NCBI RefSeq assembly: GCF_026262505.1
Contig: NW_026529166.1
Span: forward strand, 1 to 64,000
Direction of reading: 5' to 3'
Source of the DNA: Trichomonas vaginalis G3
Lineage: Eukaryota; Parabasalia; Trichomonadida; Trichomonadidae
Length of the DNA: 64,000 nt
Shown here: in pieces, positions 18,461 through 28,600 of the stretch
Numbering within the stretch: the stretch's first letter is position 1
Layout of the letters: each line of letters begins with the position of its first letter
Notes under the pieces: generated by a model
Told to the model about the DNA's origin: nothing
What the model saw: only the letters and a program-made list of their open reading frames with translations
Databases searched by the model: none
Translations under genes and position numbers: made by a program

Positions 18461-18721
18461 ACAATATCTCAAAATTCAAATTTTCCAAATGAAAATTTGG
18501 AAAATTCCCAAAATGCAGAATCAACTGATGATTTTCAATCATTAATAACGCCAATACAAGAAGATCATTTTCCTTCTGCCAACGAACTAAAACAATGGTT
18601 TGATATTGCCCATGATGTTTTAATTAGTCCGCCACCTGAGAATCAACATCCAGAAATTGATGAAGAAGAGACACAAAAAGCAATTTATCTATTACAAAAC
18701 TTAGACTTTCCTAAGAAATAA
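18461..18721 (+). pseudogene. ATG-less host gene remnant (first copy)
   Basis: An open stretch of 86 codons ends at a TAA followed by A, but contains no usable ATG near its beginning (the nearest start-like codon is TTG at 18497). It reads Asn/Ser/Glu-rich then EDHFPSANELKQWFDIAHDVL and IDEEETQKAIYLLQNLDF, which looks like real protein, probably the 3' end of a captured gene. Family not recognised. Confidence 0.4.
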
Positions 18722-19644
18722 AATTATTTAATTTATTCTTGTTTGTTTTTTAATTAAACATGTATATTTATTAACATTTCCTTTTTTAATACCTTTCCAA
18801 CTTCTATTAGTAACAAACACATAACTAATTTGAAGATTTAGCGTTATGAAGAAGTATCCAAGTAATAACGTCAATAATGCATTTGCGATAGGATATAATT
18901 GCACCAAAGGTTAAAACTTGTATAAAGAATGAAAAATGAAATTTAATACAATTTTTTTTCGAAAAAAAATCCATGCTTGGCTAGATTTTCATAGTTATTG
19001 AATATGCATTACTGACATCTTGTAAAAGATGCCGATCAAGGCTTTCAAGATTGCTAAATTTCTCGATTAAAATTTACATTTTTTTTTTTTTTTGTTTAAT
19101 TACATTTTACAGTTTGCAGACTTACATAAAATCCGCAACATAGTGGTTATTTAATATTTGCCCCACAGTATTGTAGTTTGAAATTTACGATAAGATTATA
19201 ATTGATAAAGTAAGGTTTTGTCATTAATGCATCTTATAAACTTTCATTGATAAATATGGATAGATAAGTTCTGTGTTCAAAAGTAAGCATTTTTTAAAAC
19301 GCGCAATTATATCAAGAACGACTATCATAAATTCATGAGTATCGATGATTTTCGTTTAGGATGGACTTAATCGGCTTGATTGATATACATATTTTAAAAT
19401 GGCATAGCTTTGTGCATGTTATGTCAAGCATTGTGCCAAACCAATTTAAAATGAAACAAATTATTTTAAAGAAACTATATATGAACTATTCGAACACTTT
19501 ATATTAATGTAGGGAGCTATAAATTTAAATATTCTAAAAATTTATTTATTTGTTAAGAGTTCGGAACAAATTTATTATTGAATATATAGGAAATCAAATA
19601 ATTATGCATAATCGCATAAAAAAATGCTGAAACAATGAAAAGAA

Positions 19645-19710
19645 AAAAATAGTTGCCCAATAGAAAAAGTCGAACCCATACCCCTACCCATTGAGTTATC
19701 CTCACTTTCA
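19645..19710 (-). other. Shortened Pol III box pair, tRNA-like relic (first copy)
   Basis: On the minus strand, TAACTCAATGGG (A-box-like) is followed after only a few bases by GGTTCGACT (B-box-like) and then a T-rich end. The spacing is too short for a tRNA. It may be a decayed or internally deleted tRNA or SINE-like promoter. Confidence 0.3.
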
Positions 19711-20352
19711 AGTTTCGATCGAAAAAAAGGTATTTAATCGCGTAACTCGCACCGTTTAGTCGTATTTCGAAGTTCTATATAGTATTAAAGATTAAGTTAC
19801 ATTATGTACAAAATAACTTTTTATTGTTATTTGATTTTGATAGCATTATTAGCTGAATATGAAAATCTCGTAGAAATAATCATTTCATTCAGACATAAGT
19901 ATTGGATTGTTTCCCAACAAGCATAATAACACACGTTTCATATTATAATTTATTTCATTTCTGTACAAAATTTAGATAACGATATCAAATAAAAAAAACT
20001 GTGGCATTTTTTTACTTCAAACTATCATGAAGTGTAACCAAATTGGGTGAGTATTCTTGCTATCAGTATGACATGAAAAAGTGAACGACAAAAATTGAAG
20101 ATATTGTAGTTAACTCGGATTTTTTTAATTGCAAACACATCTATAATTTGTTTAAATATCATTTATTATATCAAAATCGAAAAATTCGTTTTTGGAAATC
20201 TTTGAATTTATGAGAAGTTCTACAAAGACACTTACAAATATAGCGTTTGCAATAAAAAGGCTCTTTAACCTTCTACTGGTTACCTTACGGGTAACCTGCA
20301 AAGCTGCTTCCAAGGCATCGGGAAAATAACGTATTTTCGTGAGACTACCTTT

Positions 20353-20904
20353 GTATTTTTTATCTCATTTTTTTGATTTTGAAAAAAATTTGGAGAGAAG
20401 AACTCTTCGTTTTGAATTTTATCACGATGGTTTTAAAGTATATTAGACACATGTATTGGTATTACTATTTTTGTATATTTTGAGAGAAAATCCCTAAAAA
20501 GTGAGAAAATCTAAGACGGTTTGAGAAAATATATAAACTATTGAAAATTTGAATTAAACTTCTAATTTGGAAAAAAGAAATTTGGAAAGAAGAAAATTCA
20601 AAAATCGAGATTTAGACTCAGCATCAAATGGAGAACAAAATGTTTCTTCATATGAAGGAAAAAAATTTTCTTGTGAAGAAATAGAGCTTTTAAAATTTTA
20701 TTGTATGTAATGAAATAAACAAATATTAAAATTATTTTTGATAACAAGAAAATTCCCAATAGAAAATATTTGAGAGAAAGAAAAAAAGAAAATTGAAAAA
20801 TATTACTCTCCTTTATATTTCATGAGATTTTAAATTTATTCTCATAAAATTGACAATTTTATACGTTTAGATGAAAATAAGTGATTTTGATTGAAATAGA
20901 AATT
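20353..20904. other. AT-rich flank left of Maverick B
   Basis: No gene is supported. About 50 ATG-less codons ending near 20710 (EGKKFSCEEIELLKFYCM) may be a decayed gene end. The last bases before the Maverick tip do not repeat those after its right tip, so no target duplication is visible. Confidence 0.5.
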
Positions 20905-21047
20905 AGTTAGTATACAAGTCTTGGGTACGGAGGCACTGCGTTCCACCTTACCCAATACTTGTGAATTTGACACTTTACAAAACCAGTAACGTATATTTTA
21001 CAACACAAAACAATAACACTCAGTTAACCTTAAATATTTACAAAGCC

Positions 21048-21140
21048 GCCAACCACTTCACTAACGAGCTCACCAACATTTCGCTAACGACTTCACTAAT
21101 GAAAAAATAAACGTTCTCACTAACGTTCCCACTAATGTTC
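21048..21140. repeat. TCACTAACG iteron array in left TIR (copy B)
   Basis: These are the same degenerate 11-12-base repeats as in the right TIR, here seen as CACTAACG on the plus strand, ending at the stop of the TIR gene. Confidence 0.75.
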
Positions 21141-21467
21141 TCATTTACAAAAGTATTGCAGCGCTTCCCATTGCTGTGCTTCACACAATAGTTCATATTC
21201 TTCAGTATCGCTGCTGTCACTCCAATCGTCAGAGTCAAAGTCACTGTCAAAATAAATGTTAGTAAGTTTTGACAAAGCTAATGAAACACGCTTACCGTTT
21301 GTATCTATTGCTTTTATATATCTCCCATTATGTTTGTTGTCATAAATGCTTAAACTAACTTTACCCTTTCTCCCTCGTATCTGATAGAATGTATTTTCAC
21401 GAGGAACGAAGAACAAGTTCTTGAACTCATGACCGTTGTAGTTTGTTATCTCAATAGTTTTCGTCAT
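21141..21467 (-). CDS. TIR-encoded small protein with acidic tail (copy B, left)
   Basis: The protein is identical to that at 41289-41615 and reads inward from the left end. It has a basic beta-rich body followed by an Asp/Ser/Glu tail. Its presence at both ends of one element is a consequence of the long TIR. No family recognised. Confidence 0.65.
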   Translation of the reverse strand: MTKTIEITNYNGHEFKNLFFVPRENTFYQIRGRKGKVSLSIYDNKHNGRYIKAIDTNGKRVSLALSKLTNIYFDSDFDSDDWSDSSDTEEYELLCEAQQWEALQYFCK

Positions 21468-21555
21468 TTATATAAAAATAAAATAAAAAATAAACTTAAA
21501 AATTAATGATATCACCACCCTCACACGTATGAAAACATAGCGCAAAAATAAATTT

Positions 21556-21603
21556 AGGTGAAGTGGTGATATCTCACCTCTTTTTTCACCTCTTTTTTCA
21601 CCC
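21556..21603. repeat. AGGTGA box module in left TIR (copy B)
   Basis: AGGTGAAGTGGTGATATCTCACC is followed by two TCACC boxes on T-rich spacers, one more than in the right arm. It lies between the TIR gene start and the stop of the 77-residue gene. Confidence 0.8.
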
Positions 21604-21618
21604 GTTGAATTCATTACT

Positions 21619-21852
21619 TTATAACTCTCTTCCTTTCTCCAACTCTTCTAACTTCTTAAGTTCAGCAATGTTGTCCTCATGAAGTTTAATCTTTCTCAAA
21701 ATTCCTTCTTTATCTAATGGTTGCTTTATCTTTCTAAACTGAACTCTACCATCCTTCATAGTATGAATGTAAAAACCTTCTGGAATAGTTCCTGATTTAA
21801 TGTATTCTACCAAAAACTTTTGTTTCATTGCTTCAGTGACTTTAGTCGTCAT
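21619..21852 (-). CDS. Small KDG-motif protein with coiled-coil end (copy B)
   Basis: This 77-residue protein is taken from the ATG at 21852 (MTTKV), since the longer frame begins at TTG. Its middle reads GFYIHTMKDGRVQFRKIKQPL, and a charged helix (EDNIAELKKLEELEK) ends it. The KDG segment is also present in the 144-residue protein at 23990-24424, suggesting a shared small fold. Its stop lies inside the TIR. The copy in C is one Lys longer. Function unknown. Confidence 0.65.
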   Translation of the reverse strand: MTTKVTEAMKQKFLVEYIKSGTIPEGFYIHTMKDGRVQFRKIKQPLDKEGILRKIKLHEDNIAELKKLEELEKGREL

Positions 21853-21900
21853 TTCAATCAAATAAAAATTTTAATATTAAATAAAAATAACGTTATTTTT

Positions 21901-22359
21901 TCAGTAAGGAAACGCAGGAGTTTTACGATTTATTTGAGGCGTGGGTTCTGGTTTAAATGTTGGAGTCGGTTTAGGAGTTGACTTTTGAACAGGAGTTTGT
22001 ACTTCCATAGGTTCAGGAGTTATTGAAGGTTTTGCTTGTGAAGGCGTTGGTTTTGGCGAATGTGTTGGAGTTTGTTTAACTTCAGCTACTTCAGTATTAT
22101 TTACAACATTTGCTTTATTTCTTTTCAACATCATAACTGCTCCTGCTGTAGCTAGCAAACCTAGTGGGAGACCATATCTTATATAAGGACTTGACCAAAT
22201 GCTATTTTTGACAGGAGCTGGTGGAACACCTAACCTTGGTGAAACTGCTCTTTGCCATTGTGCAGCTCGTAAGAAATATTCAATAGGTGCTCCATAATCG
22301 TTTGGTAAAGTTTGTTTCATAGATGGTGAAGGTTCGCGAGAGCTTGATGAAGAACTCAT
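21901..22359 (-). CDS. Single-span membrane protein with Pro/Thr-rich tail (copy B)
   Basis: In this 152-residue protein a Ser-rich start (SSSSSSREPSPS) is followed by a soluble part and one membrane span near 70-85 (GLPLGLLATAGAVMML) with a KRNK stop-transfer flank. The tail is a Pro/Thr/Lys repeat (PKPTPSQAKPS, STPKPTPTFKPEPTP). It is next to the capsid gene and on the same strand. A minor virion membrane or vertex component is a reasonable guess. No family recognised. Confidence 0.6.
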   Translation of the reverse strand: MSSSSSSREPSPSMKQTLPNDYGAPIEYFLRAAQWQRAVSPRLGVPPAPVKNSIWSSPYIRYGLPLGLLATAGAVMMLKRNKANVVNNTEVAEVKQTPTHSPKPTPSQAKPSITPEPMEVQTPVQKSTPKPTPTFKPEPTPQINRKTPAFPY

Positions 22360-22389
22360 TTATAAGCTTTAAAAATAAACGTTCATCCT

Positions 22390-23962
22390 TTATTCCTCAC
22401 TGTCGTCCGTGGCTAAGTTATAGTCATCTAATCTTATTATGGGGATGCCATTAGCACGCACCTGAATGGCAAAGCAACAATCCCTCATAAATCCAATAAG
22501 TGGCTTTGGTACGTTTTCAGTTGCTAGTTCAATAGGTCCTTTAACAGACAATTTGTATGTTATTGGAGCAGTAGATGTTTGACCTTGTTGGAAGCAAAAG
22601 TCCACTTCTGTTGGAAAACCACATAAGAAATGTGTGTTGTCATAGCTATCCCATTTATGTTCCACACTACCATCATCCACCAATGACCTCATAACATCTT
22701 CATTAAATCCTATCATATCATTGTTTGTATTGCAAGCGTTCGCAACCATTTCATAAAATACAGGTCCATATGATTTTTCAGGTTCTGCAGGCATATTTCC
22801 ATAAGCTCCCATGGAAAGCTGAAGATATTTAAACTTAGGGTTCTCAAAATTAACATAATAGTTGTCTTTCTTTCTAAATAGTGCCCAAATACTTTTAACA
22901 TTAATAGGCGTATAAGCTGCTGTAAATGTTGCACTTGAACTATCTGTATTCTTTGAGAATGAACCATCCATAGGAATCCAATCCATAACTTTAACAGGAA
23001 AACATAAGCCTCGTTTGTATAATGTTTACAAGTTCTGTATAAATGTTAGGGTCTAAAGAGAATGACTTTGGATGAATGAAACATTCATTAAAATCCATCT
23101 TTGTTCGAAATAGTTGCTGGGTTACAGTTGTAATAGTAACTGTTCCACTAGCTTCTACTGCCTTCGTTATCATAGTGAATGGTTCATTCCATGGAACAAA
23201 TTTATTTGTCGGTGGATTTGAATCTGAAGCAAATGCAACTTTAAGAGTTGGATTGAAAGCAATGATATCATTTACAGATATAGATGTGCATTGTAAGGCG
23301 TCGCTACTGAACTTTACTTTAAGCTGAATGTTTCCTGCAAAAGCTGGAATAAATCTTATAGCTTCTAATGGTAAAAACTTTCTAACAGGAATTCTTAAAC
23401 GAAGCTTAAAATCAAATGATTTTCCTGCTGTAATTGGACCACTAACAATTTGTCCTGTTCTGCATGTTCCCGAATGACTCCATACATCTTCATGTCGAGT
23501 CTTTGAGAAAACATCTACTTTCTTTATTTGTTCGGTAGTTTGTGAGTTTGAAGTTATATATGCTTCTTCTCTTGCGTTGTCTTGAGAATATACGATACGA
23601 CCATTTGCAAGGATTTGATATCCAGCAACTGCATAGAAAGCGTCATCGAAACCAATCCAAAATCCTGGTGGGTTTGTTTTATTGGAACCTGAACCAATTT
23701 CTTTATCTACAATAAATTGACCTTCCATTTTATACGTAATGAATGTATTGTAAAGGTCCAACATATTTTCACCAGGAGGTGAGAGATTGAATGTTACCCA
23801 TGTGTTATCTTTAGCAGTTCCAGGTTGTGATGGAATCTTTGCGTCAGAATATTTTCTATTAGTGTCACCAATTTGAACTGCATTGTCTATGATATCGAAA
23901 TATGAGCGAATCTGATGAATATGCTCTGCTGGAGTAAATTCGTTTAACTGTTCGTTCTGCAT
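22390..23962 (-). pseudogene. MCP: Probable major capsid protein gene, broken (copy B)
   Basis: This is the counterpart of the intact 524-residue gene at 52306-53880, broken here by one or two breaks. The breaks are not shared with copy C. See the intact copy for the reasoning. Confidence 0.75.
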
Positions 23963-23989
23963 GTATTTACTTCGGATAAAAATATCTAT
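23963..23989 (-). promoter_or_regulatory. Capsid-class promoter before MCP (copy B)
   Basis: On the minus strand the 27-base gap reads TTTTTATCCGAAGTAAAT shortly before the ATG. Nearly the same string precedes the 285-residue beta-rich gene at 24734, on the other strand. Promoter role inferred. Confidence 0.55.
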
Positions 23990-24424
23990 TTACTTCATTA
24001 TTCTCACTCTTCTTCTTGGCATTCGTGGTGGAAGTTGTTTCTTGACATTTTCAATGAACTGTACATTCTCTTTTGTCTCAACTTCTTTCACTGGCGGGTC
24101 AGGGTTCTTTGACTCGGTTTGTTTTTCAATGAAATTCACGAACTTTGCAATAAGCTCTTGGTTCGTTATTGAAAGTACATCTGGCTTCTTTTCTTCTGGT
24201 TCTATTGACTTTTCAGTTTGAATAGAAGGCTTAACATGGGCTTCGTGGACTTCACCCTTGCCATACACCTTAATGTTGTCGCTTTCTGCATTCGCTAATG
24301 GAACCTTTCTTTTTCTTACGTATATTTTACCATCTTTACTCTGACTTACATAATAGAAAGGATGTTGTATTCCTCTTGCGTCATTTAATATAATAGACTC
24401 TCGCTCTGATTTTGACAAGCTCAT
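23990..24424 (-). CDS. KDG-motif protein with Arg-rich C-terminus (copy B)
   Basis: In this 144-residue protein the N-terminal 50 residues contain HPFYYVSQSKDGKIYVRKRK, parallel to the 77-residue protein. The middle is acidic and disordered, followed by a helix (ELIAKFVNFIEKQ). The end is strongly basic (PPRMPRRRVRIMK), suggesting contact with DNA. It lies directly behind the capsid gene on the same strand, 27 bases from its start. A minor virion or DNA-condensing role is inferred. Confidence 0.6.
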   Translation of the reverse strand: MSLSKSERESIILNDARGIQHPFYYVSQSKDGKIYVRKRKVPLANAESDNIKVYGKGEVHEAHVKPSIQTEKSIEPEEKKPDVLSITNQELIAKFVNFIEKQTESKNPDPPVKEVETKENVQFIENVKKQLPPRMPRRRVRIMK

Positions 24425-24469
24425 TTTACATCGGTTAAAGTTTTAATTTTGTTTTTTATCTGCAATCAA

Positions 24470-24709
24470 ATGACTCAGACAAGCCCTACGGACAAGACCC
24501 AAGGTGTCATAGATGTTGAAGCATTGAAGAAAGAAATTCGTGAGCAAATTTTATCCGAACTGAAGGAACAAAAACAAGAACAAAAGCCAGAGAGACCAAA
24601 GAGAAAACTTAGTGAAAAACAACTTGCTGCATTAGCTGCTGGAAGACAAAAGAACCCACGTTTGCTGGCAAAGAAAGCTAGAGAAGAAGCTGAAGCAAAG
24701 AAAGAGTAA
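24470..24709 (+). CDS. Small charged helical protein (copy B)
   Basis: This 79-residue protein is taken from the ATG at 24470 (MTQTSP) because the longer frame starts at TTG. It is a Lys/Glu/Gln-rich helix (ALKKEIREQILSELKEQKQ) followed by a basic stretch, RKLSEKQLAALAAGRQKNP, seen in style in small proteins of large DNA viruses. It is divergent from the 144-residue gene and just upstream of the beta-rich gene. Function unknown. Confidence 0.6.
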   Translation: MTQTSPTDKTQGVIDVEALKKEIREQILSELKEQKQEQKPERPKRKLSEKQLAALAAGRQKNPRLLAKKAREEAEAKKE

Positions 24710-24733
24710 ATGGTTTATTTTTATCCGAACTAA
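24710..24733 (+). promoter_or_regulatory. Capsid-class promoter before the 285-residue gene (copy B)
   Basis: TTTATTTTTATCCGAACTAA runs up to the ATG. The TTTTTATCCGAASTAAA core is shared with the major capsid gene leader. Confidence 0.6.
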
Positions 24734-25590
24734 ATGTATAGACAAATACCTTTATCTGTTGCGTTCAGTAGTGAAAACCCTGACGTCAAAATAAAGGGGA
24801 ACAGAGTAACGTTTAAGTTTCCAACAGACTGGATTGTGAACATAAATGAAGAGAAGTACATTGGCATAACATCTATGTATATAACACGTGCTTTCAGAAA
24901 GGTTGACTTTATACTTCAAGTCGAGATAGAAAATGACGAACAGTCTTTAAGCGCCCAAAACATTCACATATACAAATACTTTAAAGACGATACAACATTG
25001 TTGCAATGTATGATTTCATTTAATGAGATGTTCGAGAAAAAGTTCAACATTGAAGTACAAACTTTACAGCCTTTACGTGAGTTTCTTGCACAACTGAAAG
25101 AAGAAGGTAGTCAGCCACAACTTATAGACTTTCATTATGAATTTAATGAAAATGAAGATGGAACTCATGACTGTCAATTCATTGTATTCTCACCATTCAA
25201 TGAAGTCGCTAAAGAAAAAAAAATCCATTACGTATAAGATTTCAAATCTCCGAACCAAGTGATGATTTTAAGAATGTTTTCAATTATGATGCAATGCTTC
25301 CGAGGAAAAATGAATTTTCAAAGATTGTAACACCTGGCATTTGGGATAGAAAGCAAGCTATATTATATTCAAACTTAAGTAAAGGAGTTGAAAATGAGTT
25401 CATTGGTCATACAAGAACTTCACCACTTCCTAACCCTAAATACTATAAATTAACTGGCTTCAATCGTGAGTTTTGGATAGACATGTTCTCCACTCATGAC
25501 CATAAATGTCCAGTGTTCTTGCCTCCAGACCATAAGGACTGTCTCTACATTGAAGCACAACTCTTAAACTCTACCATCGCAGTATTGTAA
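24734..25590 (+). pseudogene. Beta-rich virion-type gene, broken (copy B)
   Basis: This is the counterpart of the intact 285-residue gene at 54652-55509, with about one break here. See that entry for the protein. Confidence 0.75.
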
Positions 25591-25616
25591 AATCTACGCT
25601 AGCTTTATTTTTATCA

Positions 25617-25655
25617 CGAATGACCTCATTCATGACCTCATTCATGACCTCATTG
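25617..25655. repeat. Three 12-bp tandem repeats ATGACCTCATTC (copy B)
   Basis: It lies in the short gap between the convergent ends of the beta-rich gene and the polymerase gene. Its placement parallels the 23-bp repeats at the other convergent gap. Confidence 0.85.
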
Positions 25656-25674
25656 CTGACAAAAATAAATGACC

Positions 25675-28600
25675 TCAGAACTTCAACTTACGAATAAAGC
25701 TTGTTTTAGTCGTTATTGAAAAGTTGAACTTTTCAGCAAAGCAAGGTTGACATGACTTACATAAGTCGAATGCAATCTCTTGACCATCATGAAGTGCTTT
25801 GTAAAGTTTCATTAAACTGAACTCAGAGTCTTTGTCATATGTTCCAACAGGTATGTGAATGTTCTTATCTTCATTGTAATAGCATTGTATAGCTTCAGGA
25901 AACATTTCATTAGCGGTTAAAGCAATAACATCTTGCTTCACGCCTTTCATTCTGCAGTGAAATGCAACTTCATTTAAATCATTCGTGAGTAAGTCTATGT
26001 AAGTCTTCTTTCCACAGAAAATACTTTTATAAGCTAAACTTTGTTTTCCAGGTGTTATTTCTGCAAAGTCGCTATGAAATTGACCAAGGTTCTTTCCTAT
26101 AAGTTCGCGACCATATCTCTTCTTAAACTCTGCTGCAAGCTTTGGGATGTCTTCATTGAAAATATGCATGCTATCACAGTCCTGGTAAAATATTTGAAGA
26201 CCCATGTCCTCTGCAGTACAGAATACTTCATTCATAATACGTTTTGACATAGACAGAATATTAACACCAAGTGGACAGAAGTTAAAGTGTCTGCAAATGC
26301 TTTTCGTTAGCTTGAAAATAGTTTTATCTGAACCATCCAAACCTTCGAACTTCACTATATGGTTGTAATTTCTTATAGCATATCTTATAGCATCTTTGTC
26401 ATTTACTATGGTTTTTTTGACTCAATAGGAGATAGAATAGTTTTGCCATAAATGCTGTTCAGAATGAGTTTTATAATTTCTTGTAAGGGGTTTCCTTCTT
26501 TCTTATACTTTAACCTTAACTCAAACAACTTCTTTACTTCATCTCTTATTCTCATATCTCTGTTTCCATCGTAATAGTATCCTTGCAACACTTCACATTT
26601 GACACCTTGATATTTTATGAGGTCTTGTAATGTTATATGGTCAACATACATGAGACAGCAAGTGTTTGAACTTCTTGGAACGTTAAGTTCTGGATTTAGT
26701 TCAGGGTCGCAAACTATTAAATGAAAGTGTCTGGGTATACCAATCTCTGTTATCTTAATGAGAACAAAGAAGCCAGACATAAACTTTTCACCAATGGGTT
26801 CCTTTTGGTCATCATCGAATAAATGTCTCATGAGATACTCTGTGCTTAGCATCTCATCCTTCAATACTTTTGGAATTCCTTCTAAAGTATACAATCTTGC
26901 TATAGCTGAAGGATATAATGAAACAGTGTCGAAGTCAGCAATGAGTTTCTTTTTGCTCTTTTGTTTCATGTTATCTGACAACATACATCTTCCACCTTGA
27001 ATGCATCTCGAAATAAATTCTCTTGGTTTATTTGAGAGGTCATAAAGATTTCCATTCGGGAAGTATACTCTGTTCTCAAACAATTTGTTAGCAATAGAAC
27101 AAATACTAACGTAGTCATAAACGTTTAAATCAAACTCTTTCAATAAGTCATTGCGGAACTTTACAAAACCTTCTCTTAAAATTCTTACATCTTGTTTGCA
27201 GTAAAACGTGCTATATTTTTCTAAGTCGAAGTGGTTTTCATCTATTCTGCAACCTTTGATGGAATCTATGTTCTTCATAAATGTATCTGCATCATGGATA
27301 AACTTACATGCTTCAGAAATGACACCAGTTCTGTTGTCATTTGCTAACAAAACACTGCTGTAGTAGTTATATGGAAATACTTCTTTCGGGCCAGTTTGTA
27401 AGTTAAACATAGCAGGAAATAGTTTAAGCTTCTTATTTATAACACTGTAAGAGTCTTTTTAATAATTGCCCGTCCTTTATATAAACCAGTTATTTGCATT
27501 GTTCGTGAACCTTTAATGATGGGAGTTCCTTTCACTTCTGTCATGTGTCTTAAGATGAAGTTTATGTCATAACTGAGGTTGTGAAAATATATTAAACTCT
27601 TGTCAGGGAGTCGTTCCAAAAATTCTGTTGCACAGTTCTGACCCCATATGCTTTCACTCACTGAACCATCTTCACTGTCGTAACATATGTTAAAAGCTTT
27701 ATGAAAGCCATCAGTACTGCACTCAAAGTCAGCAAAGAAAACGTGCTCAGGAATGAACTTACATTTAGCTTTATTTACTTCTTTTGACTCTGCTTTCTTC
27801 TTCAGTTGTACACAATACTTTGGAGCATATGTCAAATCTTTAAATGGTGCAAGGTTCTGTTTATATAAGTCAGTAGTATATGTGAAAAGTTCTCCATAAG
27901 AAATAGGTTCAAAATATTTGCACTCCCACAATGTTTTCATAACATCCCATAACGGTGTTGTTCTATCATAACGAACTACATATTTATCTTCTCTCTTTGT
28001 ATAAATCTTCATCTGTTTCTCAATGTTCATTCCACCACAAGCTTTGAGAATTTCTTTATAGTTTCGAATGAAGTATTTGTCATTGGTAATCTTTCATTTA
28101 GCATGTAGTGGTCTTCAACAAGAAGTAAGTCAATAGTTCTAACAGTTTCGCATTCTTTTGGTATATATCTCTTTATTTCATTATGTCTTGACTCATTGAA
28201 ATAACCAATGGTAACATTAAATGATATACCTGTTGCGTCAGAAATTTCTTGTACTTTACTTTGAGGAAAGTCTCTAACACGAATGACTTCTCTCATGTGG
28301 TCAATAGTTTCTTCATTTACTCCAGCCTGAATGCAAGCATAAACGAAACAATTGTCCTCTGTCATAAGTGTTGCAGTTCTTTGTTCAATTCATTGAAGAT
28401 TTGGTAGCGCTCAAGATTTATAGGTAATGTGCAAAGATACTTCCAGAACTGACCGCTTCTCTTCTTATAAAACTTCTTTTCACCATTATCTTTCCAAAAG
28501 CTTTCTATAAGTGCTGGGTTTCCTGTTTGCTTAAGAGCTTCCAAAATGGCTTTCTGGTCATTTGTCAGTGTGCTTTCATCTCTATATGGTCTCTTTTTTG

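Larger units (their letters stand above)
15525..20352. mobile_element. Candidate 4.8 kb non-autonomous DNA transposon (first copy)
   Basis: The ends are a perfect 16-bp inverted pair, AAAGGTAGTCTCACGA at 15525-15540 and its complement at 20337-20352, with weaker similarity continuing inward. GTATTTTT directly abuts both outer edges (15517-15524 and 20353-20360), like an 8-bp target duplication of hAT or MULE type. There is no transposase-sized frame inside. It holds tRNA-like relics, a 550-bp minisatellite, an ATG-less gene remnant and a small hairpin GGTTACC/GGTAACC at 20278-20296. The rest (including 16060-17200 and 18720-19640) is AT-rich and featureless. Confidence 0.55.
20905..21635. repeat. 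Left terminal inverted repeat of Maverick B
   Basis: It is the inverted counterpart of 41133-41788. The arms agree almost base for base, and the left arm is about 75 bases longer. It carries the 108-residue gene, the iteron array and a box module, and ends inside the last codons of the neighbouring 77-residue gene. Confidence 0.93.
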
